Shown in pieces: positions 51,170-62,572 of a stretch of 64,000 nt of DNA. The stretch is from the NCBI GenBank assembly GCA_031216915.1, contig CM062292.1, positions 69,738,790 to 69,802,789 on the forward strand, in the 5' to 3' direction. Both the position numbers and the translations under genes were made by a program. The first letter of the stretch is position 1; each line of letters starts with the position of its first letter. A model generated the notes under the pieces. That model ran no database searches. It was not told where the DNA came from and saw nothing but the letters and a program-made list of their open reading frames with translations. This DNA is from Pictodentalium vernedei. Its lineage: Eukaryota > Mollusca > Scaphopoda > Dentaliida > Dentaliidae.

Positions 51170-51832
51170 CATGATTGCCTATTCCACTAAATATAAAAGC
51201 CTATGACATAAATTTTAGCTTTACACACCAACCGTGATGAACACGCCAGCAATGGATTTCAGTAGTTAAAAATGTACACCTACAGTGGGACTACATCTAA
51301 GTTGACCTTTGGTGACGTCGACCTGAATGCGAACTTGTCTAAATTTATCGTACGTCGCCTCGCGAAAAGTGAAATGAAGTGGCAATTATTTATTACGTTT
51401 TTAAATGGGTTTACCCCCATAAGATGCCAAAAATTAACAAACATATATTGTTTCATGTTAATAAAGCATCCAAAATTCGAAATAGTATGTTATTAATGTT
51501 ATTATGTTATTAAAACGAAAAAGGCTCAGTTTCTTTTTCCATTTCGTTTCGACGAGAACACTGACAGCAGAAGTACCGCCCATCGATGCTCATGTAAACA
51601 AAAACAGATTCGCATACGTCTGCTGTTCAGTAAAATTGAGAAAAATGATAGCGACTCTTGATAATCTGACGATCATGGTATAAATAAAATATACCCAAAG
51701 TAGCTTGGTGTACCAAATGTTCACCACTCGTGGTGAAGTGGTGTTAACCGCGCACCAAAGGCTCGCGGTTAACACCACTTCACCACTCGTGGTGAAATTT
51801 GGTACACCAAGCTACTATGTGTATATTCTATA
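51170..51832 (-). mobile_element. About 655-bp family with hairpin end, copy 2
   Basis: Inverse of 35819-36473 over its full length (TTTACACACCAACCGTGATG; GGTACACCAAGC; GTATATTCTATA at the end). The palindromic arm is very well kept (GAAGTGGTGTTAACCGCG facing CGCGGTTAACACCACTTC). Confidence 0.85.
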
Positions 51833-51997
51833 TTTTTTTACTAATGAATTGTCAAGAAGTCTTTAGTCCTTTAATGTGCTATATGAGTAATGGGAAGTTT
51901 AGCTTGAAAATAGGTGACATGTTATTTTCGATGGCGTCAAAATATTTGAAAAAAAATGTTATAATTTTTCATTTATTTGATGCCCCAAAGCTGAGAA

Positions 51998-52262
51998 GCA
52001 TTTTGGGCAAGACACTTCACCCCCATTGCCCATGTGGGGGCACGGTGAAGCTGTGCACTAAGGCGTACTGCACGTCGATGGTGCACCTGTCTTCAACAAA
52101 TGCTAACCCTGCTTGTGTGGAGTTAGTATGTTGGAGAGCTAACAGTTGCTCGCCGTTGCTCGGTGGTTCTCTCCGGTACTCCGGCTTCCTCCACCCGTAA
52201 AAATGTCGTGGTCATGATTAGCCATTTTGCAGAAATGTGACCTTAAACCCCAATAAATAAAT
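51998..52262 (+). repeat. SINE body, 5' truncated
   Basis: CATTTTGGGCAAGACACTTC to CTTCCTCCACCCGTAAAAA and an AATAAATA tail. It ends exactly where repeat family E copy 2 begins. Confidence 0.85.
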
Positions 52263-52910
52263 ATAAACCTGACTGACTAATATACCAACTACATCATCGA
52301 GACATTTTATAGGCAGCCATCACGGTGGAGACAAATCAGGTTTACAACATCAATAGACCACCTTCGCGACGCCTCCCCCACTCTCACCCCGTCTCAATGG
52401 AGGTCTGGGCCAAAAAAGGTTGTCGGGAAACGTTCCAAAGGGGACCCGGACCACGTCAATATTTTATTTTTCGAACCACAAGAACACTGCTTCCTTGCAT
52501 TTGGACGATCAATGGCAGTCCACAAAGAGTGTATTTTCGATGGTATCTTTGTATATATATCATCTTTGTCGCTCATTTAGCAAAAATGGCTGCACCAAAG
52601 GGGGCCCCGGACTCATCAGGCCTTCCATAGTTCGGCCCAATGGGACAACAATTTTGATTGTTCAAACCGTTAGAACGCCGTTTCCTTTTATCTGACCGAT
52701 CAATTGCAGACTAGATGCTGTATATCCAAATGCCCTCTATGTGAATGGCAGTCCACATAGGAGGCATTTCGATAAACCGACAGTCTATGCAATCAGATCC
52801 ATTTCGCCTTTTGCTCATTTTCAGGAAATTTCATGCACCAACAGGTGTTGGGCTGCGTACATTTTGGAGGGCTTTTGAGTTGATTTTCAAAATTTAACAC
52901 TTCTGTTTCT
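52263..52910 (+). repeat. Dispersed repeat family E, copy 2, uninterrupted
   Basis: Full-length relative of 48096-49060. It contains TTTGTCGCTCATTTAGC at about 52565-52581, the empty form of the SINE insertion site. Frames across it have no known domain. Confidence 0.85.
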
Positions 52911-54055
52911 TTACAATACAGCTGCGTGTAAACTTATTATCTTAGGGAGGTCTTGACTACTCAAGGACGACAACACATAACTGAAAACTGGCAAAAAGGC
53001 CTTGTGCTGCTCACAGACCGGCAGTTTATTCAAGCACTATACTTAAACCATATACACCCTTCATCGACGGCTCAGCCGGCCAGTTAGAAAAACCAGAGAT
53101 AAAAAATTAGTATTTTGTTTTGAAAAAATTCACTCTGGAAAACCCTGTGTTCGGATTGCCAAGGCAATCTTGCCATCTCCGGGGTTGATGCCGAACCTCA
53201 TCAATACAATGAGAAAACAAAAACAAAATATTAGAAACAAATAATGATACATGGACAAATGTTGGTGAAGTTTGGCTCTACGCCAAGCCCCCCCCCCCCT
53301 CCAGGCACACCCCTAAACTGTCCTATCCAACTGTACTCCTTAAAAATGTGATGTTGCACGAGAGCAGCGGAACGCCAGATTGATTTTCTTCCCTTCAACG
53401 ACCCAATTATCAACCAAACAACTCGCAATGCTCGTACAACCCGCCCGCCGTGCATATCTTGCATCCTTAGCACACCAATTAAAACCCATACCACCTAACC
53501 CGTTAACGTGCGAAGGACTGAGCCACCAAGACAAATATTTTCCGCTACACTTTCAGTGCCACGGAAAAATTTGATTATCATTTTATTGTGCTTTTCGTGT
53601 TATTACTGATTTATAGGGTATATTTATTATTTATGAGAACAAAGTACAGATCTAACAATTCATCTCATTACATCTGATCATGCAGTATCATTGTATCAGG
53701 ACATAAGAAACAAATGCCGTGATAATGTCCGACGTTCTGTCACGAATATACAGTCTTAGTAATTTATGTCCCGATTATCTTCTCGTATCAAAGCGCGTGG
53801 GAGGTTAATTCATGATATAGTATTACAATGCACGCTAATTGTCAACCCATACCCTACCGACTTTATCAATATTGTCCACCAAAGACAATGTTATGGAATT
53901 CATATGAGCAAATCCTTTTTTGTTTGCAGAAAGGAGTAGTTAATATTATTAGTAATAATTTATTCCTAACCCCCCCCCCCCCGCCGATTTCGTAAAAAGG
54001 GAATTGGAAATGAAACTATACAATTTCCCATTCCCTTGGTTATCAATCAGGGCCC
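52911..54055. other. Nothing recognised; C-tracts
   Basis: C-tracts near 53289-53299 and 53970-53981. No coding. Confidence 0.4.
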
Positions 54056-54059
54056 AGTA

Positions 54060-54270
54060 GAAAAAAAACTTTTAAAATTGTATTTTCTAGAATTGTATTT
54101 TCTAGTTATGACTTTAAATGGGTTGAAATGAACCATTGGCATTTTCAAAGATGTGGCAATTTGCCAGTTGGCAAATTGCCATATCTTTTTAAAATGCTAA
54201 TGATTCATTTTAGTCAATTATATTAATAGATAGAAAATGCAATTCTAGAAAATACGATTGTGAAGGTTTT
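54060..54270. repeat. Foldback repeat
   Basis: ATTGTATTTTCTAGAATTGT and GCAATTTGCCAGTT face AACTGGCAAATTGC and GCAATTCTAGAAAATACGAT, with partial matches in between. About 210 bp. Confidence 0.7.
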
Positions 54271-54309
54271 ATAGTATTGGCCCCATGTCTTGATAAATGC
54301 GACGGAAGG

Positions 54310-54546
54310 TGTTAAAAGTACTCTCAATGGCCAGGGTCATATCGTCTCTGGCAGTTTTATGGATGAAAGAGGGGCGGCGTACCAGGGGAGAGTCACAGAG
54401 GAGCGGCACAGCGTCCCCTGCCCCCACATGGGCAATCGGGATTAATTGTCTTGCCTAAGGATACACCAGGATAAAACAGTCAACCTTTTGATTTAAAGTC
54501 CAGTGCCTGTAATACAGACTGTAACCAATAAGCCACCGTGCTCCCA
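54310..54546 (-). repeat. tRNA-derived SINE, second subfamily, internally deleted
   Basis: Minus-strand head GGGAGCACGGTGGCTTATTG (A box) and GGTTGACTGTTT (degenerate B box), then TATCCTTAGGCAAGACAATT. The middle of the body is missing. Confidence 0.7.
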
Positions 54547-54763
54547 CGTTGTAGTTACTACGTGAGTTTTGTTGATAATGTTAACTTGGAATTTGCGTTA
54601 ATTTTATCAAACCATCACTGGTTGGAAAATACATCGTCTGAGTGAGTTCAGCTTTGTTGTATTTTTTTCTGGAAGTTACTAAGTCGTTATAAATGACTTT
54701 GAAAACAAATTCACACATGTTCTAAATACGATTCCGCAGAATGTCGCAAACATTATACTATAT

Positions 54764-55410
54764 CTAAATAGCCTATGAATTAAATTTTTGCTTTACACAC
54801 CAACCGTGGTGAACAGGTCAGCAATGATATTTCGATAGTTAAAATTTACTTACAGTGGAGCTACATCCAAGTTGACCTTTGGTGACCTCGTCTTGAATGC
54901 AAACTTGTCTAAATTTATCACTCGTCGCTTCGTGAAGACTGAAATGAAACCGGCAATTATTTATTATGCTTTTAAATAAGTTTACCTCCTAAGATACCAA
55001 AAATTAACAAACATACGTAGTCTCATGTTAATAAAGCATCTATAACTCGAAATAGTATGTTATTATGTTATTAAAATGAAAAAGGCTAAGTGATTTCTCT
55101 TTTCTTTTTCCATTTCGTTTCGGCGATAAAATTGACAGCGAAAGTACCGCCTACTGGTGCTCATGTAAACAACAACAACAAAAAAAGATACGCATGTACG
55201 TGTGCTGCTCAGTAAAATGGAGAAAAAGTAATAGCGACTCTTGATAATCTGATGATCATGGTTTAAATAAAATATACCCAAAGAAGCTTGGTGCACCAAA
55301 TGTTCACAACTCGTGGAGAAGTGGCGTTAACCGCTCGCCGAAGGATCGCGGTTAACACCACTTCACCACTCGTGGTGAACATTTGGTACACCAAGCTACT
55401 ATATGTCCAT
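54764..55410 (-). mobile_element. About 655-bp family with hairpin end, copy 3
   Basis: Inverse of 35819-36473 (TTTACACACCAACCGTGGTG to TTTGGTACACCAAGCTACTA). More diverged than copy 2. Confidence 0.8.
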
Positions 55411-55419
55411 ACATAGTTC

Positions 55420-55780
55420 GCCCGAGAAAAGCAATCTCTTTGACAGTATCGTATACTTAGACAACTACAGCGAGGGCGGAGTGCGGTGGGCTGGAATCGA
55501 CGACCCAGGGTAGAGTTTTTCTTGTATTTAACGAGCGCTGAAGACGAGAGAGAACACAACGAGGGCGGAGTACCGGGAATTGAAATCAACGACCCAAGGT
55601 GAAGTTTTTCCAATATTTCACGAGTGCCGAATACCAACGAGAGTGGAGGCGGTGCATAGCAGAACATGACACAGCGAGCGACATCAAGGCCCCTCGGTTC
55701 ACTTAATTTCTTGTTTTCCATCCACACTCTCATCCACATTTGGTAGATTTTTAAATTATTCACAGCACCACTTGCCATTT
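55420..55780. repeat. Short GC-richer segment with two diverged 90-bp units
   Basis: CAGCGAGGGCGGAGTGCGG at about 55468 and CAACGAGGGCGGAGTACCGG at about 55558, each followed by ATCGACGACCCAGGGT or ATCAACGACCCAAGGT. Function unknown. Confidence 0.5.
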
Positions 55781-55977
55781 GTCTTTTTTCTCCATATTAA
55801 TATTTTGTTGCCATTATATCAACAAAAAGTCCATTTGCTTTTGCCCACAAACTGGATAAAAAAACCACCAGAGTGTCTTTACGGTAATACGACCCACCTC
55901 TCGGAGTTTATGAACACTATTGTGCTACTTAAAACACAATCAATACAGCTGGAGGACAAAATGGTCATAATGGGATA

Positions 55978-56964
55978 ATGCCTCTAACTGATAATTGCAA
56001 AACTGTTGATACTTCTTTCTTCCTTTTGGCTTTCGTAGCAATTGAACTGAAAAAACATCCTCCGCCCTCTTCCGAAAGCGCCAGTTTGCACCGAGTGGAC
56101 ACGGAGAGAACGCTGTTTGCGCCGAGAGGAAATGAATCGGTTATACAGTGCGACATGGGAGAGAAAAGGAGCTGGTTTTGTTTTACTGCAAGTGATGAGA
56201 AGGGTGAGATATCGAATCTACAGTGTGACATGGGAGAGAAACGGAACTGGTTTTGTTTTACTGCAAGCGATGAGAATGGTGAGATATCGAATCTACAGTG
56301 TGTCATGGAGAGAAACGGAATTGGTTTTGTTTTTACTGCAAGCGATGAGAAGGGTGAGATATCGAATCTACAGTGTGTCATGGGAGAGAAAAGGAACTGG
56401 TTTTGTTTTACTGCAAGCGATGAGAAGGGTGAGATATCGAATCTGCAGTGTGTCATGGGAGAGAAAAGGAACTGGTTTTGTTTTACTGCAAGCGATGAGA
56501 AGGGTGAGATATCGAATCTACAGTGTGACATGGGAGAGAAAAGGAACTGGTTTTGTTTTACTGCAAGCGATGAGAAGGGTGAGATATCGAATCTACAGTG
56601 TGTCATAGGAGAGAAAAGGAACTGGTTTTGTTTTACTGCAAGTGATGAAAAGGGTGAGATATCGAATCTGCAGTGTGACATGGGAGAGAAAAGGAACTGG
56701 TTTTGTTTTACTGCAAGTGATGAGAAGGGTGAGATATCGAATCTACAGTGTGACATGGGAGAGATAAGGAACTGGTTTTGTTTTACTGCAACCGATGAAA
56801 AGGATGAGATATCGAATCTACAGTGTGACATGGGAGAGAAAATGAACTGGTTTTGTTTTACTGCAAGCGATGAGAAGGGTGTGATATCGAATCTACAGTG
56901 TGACACGGGAGAGAAAATGAACTGGTTTTGTTTTACTGCAAGCGATGAGAAGGATGAGATATAA
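55978..56964 (+). CDS. Open frame over a 75-bp minisatellite: 25-residue repeat protein or chance frame
   Basis: 328 codons from ATG 55978. An N-terminal part of about 55 residues (with a hydrophobic SFFLLAFVAIEL that could be a weak signal or membrane segment) is followed by 11 repeats of 25 residues with consensus MGEKRNWFCFTASDEKG and EISNLQCD. Each repeat has two Cys and three aromatic residues. One unit (about 56308-56335) carries a one-base loss and a one-base gain that cancel. No known domain recognised. Against coding: the opposite strand is open too, no splice or promoter context is evident, and a 75-bp period keeps any stop-free frame open. Confidence 0.25.
   Translation: MPLTDNCKTVDTSFFLLAFVAIELKKHPPPSSESASLHRVDTERTLFAPRGNESVIQCDMGEKRSWFCFTASDEKGEISNLQCDMGEKRNWFCFTASDENGEISNLQCVMERNGIGFVFTASDEKGEISNLQCVMGEKRNWFCFTASDEKGEISNLQCVMGEKRNWFCFTASDEKGEISNLQCDMGEKRNWFCFTASDEKGEISNLQCVIGEKRNWFCFTASDEKGEISNLQCDMGEKRNWFCFTASDEKGEISNLQCDMGEIRNWFCFTATDEKDEISNLQCDMGEKMNWFCFTASDEKGVISNLQCDTGEKMNWFCFTASDEKDEI
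56146..56963. repeat. 75-bp minisatellite, about 11 copies
   Basis: Period exactly 75 (unit starts at 56146, 56221, 56296, 56371, 56446 and so on) with CAGTGTGACATGGGAGAGAA, GGTTTTGTTTTACTGCAAGC and GATGAGAAGGGTGAGATATC. Units differ by few substitutions, so the array is young or homogenised. Confidence 0.97.
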
Positions 56965-56984
56965 TCAGTGTTTCGAAAATCAAT

Positions 56985-57470
56985 AGAGGGTAATCGCTTG
57001 ACTGGACTGGTTAAGTGAAATAATTCATGAGAGGTGAGGGACATTGTACACGACTGCGCGAATTCGCACGAGTGTTTTACAATATAGTCCCTCGCGCTAT
57101 TCCCCAAAATCGCCAATTAATGTTCATTATTTTTTCATTTTTTGTCTCTAAAACATAGGTTATAACCCCTCATTGGAACGAGCTCGTCGAGCTCGTTCCA
57201 ATGAGGGATAATAACCTATGTTTTTGAGACAAAAATGAAAATAATAGTTATTCAAGAATTTTTTTTTTGCAAGTGTCGTCTGCTTTTCATGTTAGGTAAA
57301 GGGTTAAAAAACAAAAAAAAAACAATGAAGTCCCCCATTATACCCACGGCAAAGCGTCTTCGTTTACGCGCACGGATACATGACCCAATTGTTGATTGCA
57401 TAATTCTTTTGTGAAGTTATCGTTTATAATCAAACTCGGAAATCCCAGTAAATCACACTTTGGGAAGTAA
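56985..57470 (-). repeat. Composite repeat X-MITE-Y, copy 2, internally deleted
   Basis: Inverse of 39385-39970: Y part (56990-57092: TAATCGCTTGACTGGACTGG), MITE (57105-57307), X part (57308-57470: ACACTTTGGGAAGTAATA end). The second arm of Y, the spacer and the left end of the MITE are missing, joined at about 57092-57105. Confidence 0.8.
57105..57307. mobile_element. piggyBac-type MITE, one end deleted
   Basis: Right end GTTAGGTAAAGGG TTAA (57307); near-perfect core AACGAGCTCGTCGAGCTCGT. The left end has gone with the deletion described for the composite repeat. Confidence 0.8.
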
Positions 57471-57566
57471 TAAACATAATTATTTTATTGACGAATCTGA
57501 CGAATTGTAAGAAAAAAGTACCAGGGAATTGTCTTTTATCGTTTGTTTCCCCTAACGTACAGAGAG

Positions 57567-57666
57567 NNNNNNNNNNNNNNNNNNNNNNNNNNNNNNNNNN
57601 NNNNNNNNNNNNNNNNNNNNNNNNNNNNNNNNNNNNNNNNNNNNNNNNNNNNNNNNNNNNNNNNNN
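57567..57666. other. Assembly gap (100 N)
   Basis: Exactly 100 unknown bases, a conventional scaffold gap size, so the true distance is unknown. Confidence 0.99.
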
Positions 57667-58420
57667 TGCCGTGCCGAGAGTGAATCAGCCGGGCCCCTGG
57701 TGAAAATTACGGGAGAACATTAATTTAGAGTTCTTTCCCTTATCTCGTAGTCTATTCTGTGAGCATGTGTGAAAACAGGTAACCCAGAATAATGTTAGAC
57801 AGTTTTTCTCGATCGATCCTCTTCTGTCATTGTGTTTTGGAAGAAAGGATTGAAAATCAAAGATTTGTTTGAAAATAAAAAAAATCGAAAGCTTTTTATT
57901 TATTTAAGAACATATTTTGCAAATATCGTCTGCTGTTCGTGTTGGATGAACGTATACAGCTGCGTCCTCAAGAATTAGCAAAATTGCTTTCAACTTTGAT
58001 GTGACAATTAGTTACAGATTTAAATTTTTAATATGGGAATGACAGGAAGACAATTCTCGGGCTATACTATTTCCATAACGTTTATTTTTACTTCTGTACA
58101 CTGCTGAGAAATGTTCACCATGTACCATCTAAATTGAGACTGACAAATAACGTCTCCTTCATTCATTGCACATATAGAAATATACATAAAACGTTGTATT
58201 TATATATCTGTTGTGGGAACAGAAGAGTATCGATTAACAAAAGTTATTAAATATCATTTTTTTCTGATTTCTCACCTCTGGTAAGCACCTGCGTAGACCT
58301 GAGTTCGTTTATAGTGGAAGACAGTGGCTGATCAATAATGCACGGGGACCAGGGCATTTGGCTAGATAATGGTCGAGGGCGTTGTCCTCACCCATTATCT
58401 GACCGAATACCCTGTGTATA
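57667..58420. other. Nothing recognised
   Basis: GCAAATATCGTCTGCTGTTC at about 57918 resembles the inside right end of a piggyBac-type MITE; otherwise unrecognised. Confidence 0.4.
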
Positions 58421-58736
58421 CAGTTAAAACTAGAAGTCCTGTCACGAACTGTGCGCTTATTTAGGCTTAATTGCGCGTAGGAATCGCGCGCAATTGCCAT
58501 ATCGAATGGCATCCAAAGCATGACAGGTTCTCCTGGTTACTCATAGCAAACACAGGCAATGTTTCTGCCAATGCACCTCCGGGTTACCCGGAGGTCCACT
58601 TGGGTGAAACATTGCTTGTTGCGCAGGCCATATGCACAGAATTTGATAGCCTCACTATGGTCATAACGCGTAGATTAACGCGCAGATCGACGTGCTATTT
58701 GTGCGCATTTCATGACGGGATTTCTTGTTTAAACTG
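58421..58736. mobile_element. MITE, CAGTTAAAACTAGAAGTCC family, copy 3
   Basis: CAGTTAAAACTAGAAGTCC to TTTCTTGTTTAAACTG with TA on both sides. Central palindrome ACCTCCGGGTTACCCGGAGG. Confidence 0.88.
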
Positions 58737-58996
58737 TATGACTTAAAACACAATTTACGTTAACATTAAATTCTTCTTTCATGTTTTCGAAACGAAAAAA
58801 ACAACAGTGAAATAATTTGATCACATTAGGGAGAATTAAAACTGAAAATGTGAACAGTTTGATCGAGGATTTGTTATTCGGGGGTAACTCGTCGAAGACA
58901 ATAGCAGGGATGTTTCAGAAGAAACTGGAGATTAGAACTCAATCATGTCAGGTTGATTGTATTGGAACAATAACTGTGTATTATTTAAAAGAATGC

Positions 58997-59352
58997 CCAG
59001 TTATTTATTTATTTATTTATTTGGGTTTAGCGACACTTTCGACAGCCTGGACCACCCTGTGTCGGGCAGTTTTACGGGTAGAGGAAGCCGGAGTACCCGG
59101 AGAGAACCGCGGAGCAACTGCCAGACTCCTGAGCACACTAACACCCACACAAGCTAGGTTAGCATTGGTTGAAGGCAAGTGCACCATCGACGTGCAATAC
59201 GTCTTAGTACACAGCGCCACCGTGCCCCCGCGTGAGTAATCGTGATTAAATGCCTTACCCAAGGGCACAACGCAGTTATACCTGGCGGAGATCGAACCGC
59301 GGACTCTTCGGTTTGAAGTCCATTACCGTAACCATTAAGCCACCACGCTCCA
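58997..59352 (-). repeat. tRNA-derived SINE, second subfamily, full length
   Basis: Minus-strand head GGAGCGTGGTGGCTTAATGG (A box) and GCGGTTCGATCTCC (B box), a tRNA head unlike that at 48415. Body shared (GTGCCCTTGGGTAAGGCATT; CAACCAATGCTAACCTAGC), a distinct 3' part (TGTCGAAAGTGTCGCTAAAC) and (AAATA)n tail. Confidence 0.88.
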
Positions 59353-59544
59353 TGTCCAGTTATTCTTCCAAGAATGCCTGTATAATCTTAAAAATAATGC
59401 ATACTTATTGTTCGTGGAGGTTAATCTTTCAGCTAACAACGAAGGTAAAACAAAGGCGTTGGCAGCAGTGGGGTTTAACTGGTAGAGTGCTAAATTACTT
59501 TTGATCACCAAAATTTGTTCATATGTCTTTGCCTTGTTACATTT

Positions 59545-59760
59545 TATGGGAGAGTGCTATAGGCACTCTCCCATAAATTGTAACAAGAAAAATCTATGCA
59601 GATAAAATAATTTCATTTAAAAGATAATATGAAGCATTTCCACTGAATAGGTGGCCTTTAAGTTATGACACCAGCACTTCAGAGTAAAGCCCAAATATGG
59701 GCTTTCAGTACTCTACCAGTTAAACAGTACTGAAAGTGACTAAAATATTACTAATGTCAG
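59545..59760. mobile_element. MITE-like foldback, CTCTCCCATAAATTGTAACA family
   Basis: TTGTTACATTTTATGGGAGA faces TCTCCCATAAATTGTAACAA across GTGCTATAGGCAC. Relatives at 1-75 and 1405-1600. Confidence 0.7.
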
Positions 59761-60858
59761 TGCACACATAAGCTCGTCGTGGTGCTAAAGTCGGCACTCG
59801 CGTTCTCGCGTTATTGTTTCTGACATACTTTGTCCTAGAAAGTTCATGTTCCTAGAATTCACAAGGAAAAAATATCGGAGGAGTTGATCGAAATGTTTTC
59901 AAGCATCAGCGGATTGCAGATCTCGAGCAAACCACCTGGCATCGTAAGTGCCCTCAAAAGATCGAATGGTCACCGGGAGACATGTTTTCGCAAAAATGGG
60001 GCCTCCCTTAAATCTCATTAGCGCCCAACATCGACAGACAGACAGGCAGACAGACGAACAGAAAGATACTCGTACGTAATAAACACGTCAATGTTCTTTC
60101 TTGAACTCGGTTAAATTTGACGATTTTTTCACCCTTACTTGATGATCACTGGAATACTGTTTTGGAGCCATTTCCATTAATACGCGAAAATCATTCCAAT
60201 CCGGGAACTAGTTTAGAACACCTTCAACGACCCCCCCCACCCCCACACACACACACCTCCCAACACCCAGTACAGGCTATTATATTACACCCGATCAAGT
60301 ATGCGTCAAAGCTGGCTAATGATGTTTGACAATTGTGTCTCTTCAACTGGTCTAGTCATCTTTGAAGTTTGAAAACAAAGATTTGTTACCTGAAGTTCTG
60401 AACAAGGGGTCCGGGGGAAATATTTGCGAGACACAGAAGATGGTTTGGCTCTCACCGAGGTGGGGAGTAGGCGAAATTTGTCATTCTTTATAATGGCTCC
60501 ATGCCTTATTGCATTTTAAAAATCTGTTGGGTTTAAAAAATCATATTCACTCAACCCAACTGATTTGAGTTTAACCCAACTGATTTCAGAGTGTACGTGG
60601 CAGAACACTCGAGTAAACATGATAGATGTATAAAAAGAGCAGGCAGATATCCCCAAGTGTATTTTGTGAGATAATTGTACAGGAAACGCTGGTAAAACGG
60701 AAAAGTGGTAAAAATGGGTTTGAGTGCTGATTTGGTCATTGAAATATTTGCATTGCAAAAGATTTTCTTTGACATATTTTTGGGAGGGTTTTCATCATTC
60801 TACACACACTGATTAATGAACTTAAACTTCTACCACAGTGTGTAGGCAAAATGACCTA
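59761..60858. other. Nothing recognised
   Basis: CAGACAGACAGGCAGACAG (60035-60053) hints at a decayed tandem-repeat element. No coding. Confidence 0.4.
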
Positions 60859-61172
60859 CAGTTAAAACTAGAAGTCCTGTCATGAAATGCGCACAAATAG
60901 CACGTCGATCTGCGTGTTAATCTACGCGTTATGACCATAGTAAGGCTATCAAATTCTGTGCATATGGCCTGTGCACAAGCAATGTTTCAGCCAATGGACC
61001 TCCGGGTAACCCGGAGGTCCATTGGCAGAAACATTGCCTGTGTTTGCTATGAGTAACCAGGAGAACCTGCCCTGCTTTGGATGCCATTCAATATGGCAAT
61101 TGCGCGCGATTCCTACGCGCAGTTAAGCCCAGCTAAGCGCACACCTCGTGACAGGACTTCTAGTTTTAACTG
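60859..61172. mobile_element. MITE, CAGTTAAAACTAGAAGTCC family, full reference copy
   Basis: CAGTTAAAACTAGAAGTCC (60859) to GGACTTCTAGTTTTAACTG (61172), 19-bp perfect ends, TA at 60857-60858 and 61173-61174. Central palindrome CCAATGGACCTCCGGGTAAC facing its complement. 314 bp, non-coding. TA target suggests Tc1/mariner-type mobilisation. Confidence 0.92.
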
Positions 61173-61566
61173 TAGGAATAACATGATGTATCTCCAATAA
61201 CATGACGTGTCTCCGCGATGACTTTAAGACTCGTAAATGACGATCATGGGACGTATGCCTAGACGACAAAGGGGAAGCCCTGTCAGGTCGAGGGTGCCTC
61301 CAGAAAACGTTACTTTGAGTGTGGTTAATCATCTAAACAGGGCACGATTGCACATCGTCGCCGAACATTATAAATTTATTCTTTAAGTTGCAGCTTGATA
61401 TATGGACAAGAGTTGAGTTTAAACATGCAAAATTCGGTGATTCCCACAAAAACCGATGACCTTAGGAACATTGATGTTAATTTGTTTGACGCATGTTGGA
61501 AGATACTACAAATTATATGAATGTCTTCACATTTAGATACAAACTGCAAGACTTAGAGTTTTTAAG
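61173..61566. other. Nothing recognised
   Basis: No coding or known repeat. Confidence 0.4.
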
Positions 61567-62526
61567 TTAACCCCTTTCCTAAAAGGACCAGAAGGAGACA
61601 CTTGTAAAAATGTTTCTCCGGTAACTGAATATTTTCATTTATTGTCTAGAAAATATCGCTTCTGACTCCTCATTGGAAAGAGCTCGACACAGTACTTCAT
61701 TTCTACCAAGGCAATCAGTAGGCTTCAGGCGCGTAGCAAAGAGAGGTGCGACGGTTGGGAAGTTGCGAACGCACCTCCCCATAATATTGAAGTGCCAATC
61801 TAGGGACAATCTCATGTTTTTGATTTGCAAAAAAATGATAAAATGGGACGACCTCAGTTTTCTCCCCCACTGCATATGTAACATACGTGTGTCCCGGGTG
61901 AGATAGCATGGAGAGGCAGATGTATCTCACCCCACCCACGTGGCGTTATACATTTATAACGTTATTATGACGTTATGCATATCGTATCAGTTTCTTGCTA
62001 TCAACTAATTCATATTGACGTCTTCGGAATGCCGTGTGATCAAAATTTGATGCTCTAAAACTCTTTAAACCCCAAGATGCCACCGTTCCTAATTGATTTC
62101 GTGGGTATATACATTTGGTATATACATAACTTTTGCATGCTCTTTCCGATGGTGTCATTAGTTTTTCAAAATAACGAATGCCAAATGAGTTGATTATATC
62201 AGCACGTGACCGCCGATTACCTCCGCTGTATGGTGGGGGGAGAAAAATAATCTCTGATGGGTACGGGTGTGGGATGGGAAAATCTCACCCGAGGGCAAAA
62301 TATTTGGGCCAGACCAAATATCTTGTCCCGAGGGTGCGATTTTCCCATCCCACACCCGTACCCATCAGGGATTATAATAATCCCGACACTTCGTACTCTC
62401 TATGGCTTAGCCACAGAGAGTACAATATATCTGGTTAAGTTGTTTTAAAACTTAAATGTTCTCGTTCACATGTAGTTTCTATGAAACACCCAAGCACCTG
62501 GGATGCTTTTATTGTTGATTTAGAGC
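61567..62526 (+). repeat. Tandem segmental duplication, unit 1
   Basis: Parallel over its length to 62940-63922: half piggyBac-type MITE (61567-61686), GGCAATCAGTAGGCTTCAGG region, CGTGTGTCCCGGGTGAGATA, GTGGCGTTATACATTTATAA, foldback MITE (62245-62385), ACAGAGAGTACAATATATC, then (TTTA)n. Unit 1 plus the SINE makes a period of about 1.37-1.40 kb. Confidence 0.9.
62245..62385. mobile_element. Foldback MITE, GATGGGTA family
   Basis: GATGGGTACGGGTGTGGGAT, AAAATCTCACCCGAGGGCAA and ATATTTGGGCC face their complements; the inner loop is reduced compared with the copy at 63634. Confidence 0.85.
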
Positions 62527-62529
62527 TAT

Positions 62530-62568
<39 letters not shown>

Positions 62569-62572
62569 TTAT
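62527..62572. repeat. (TTTA)n microsatellite / SINE tail
   Basis: Directly adjoins the minus-strand SINE and is best read as its AT-rich 3' tail. Confidence 0.9.
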
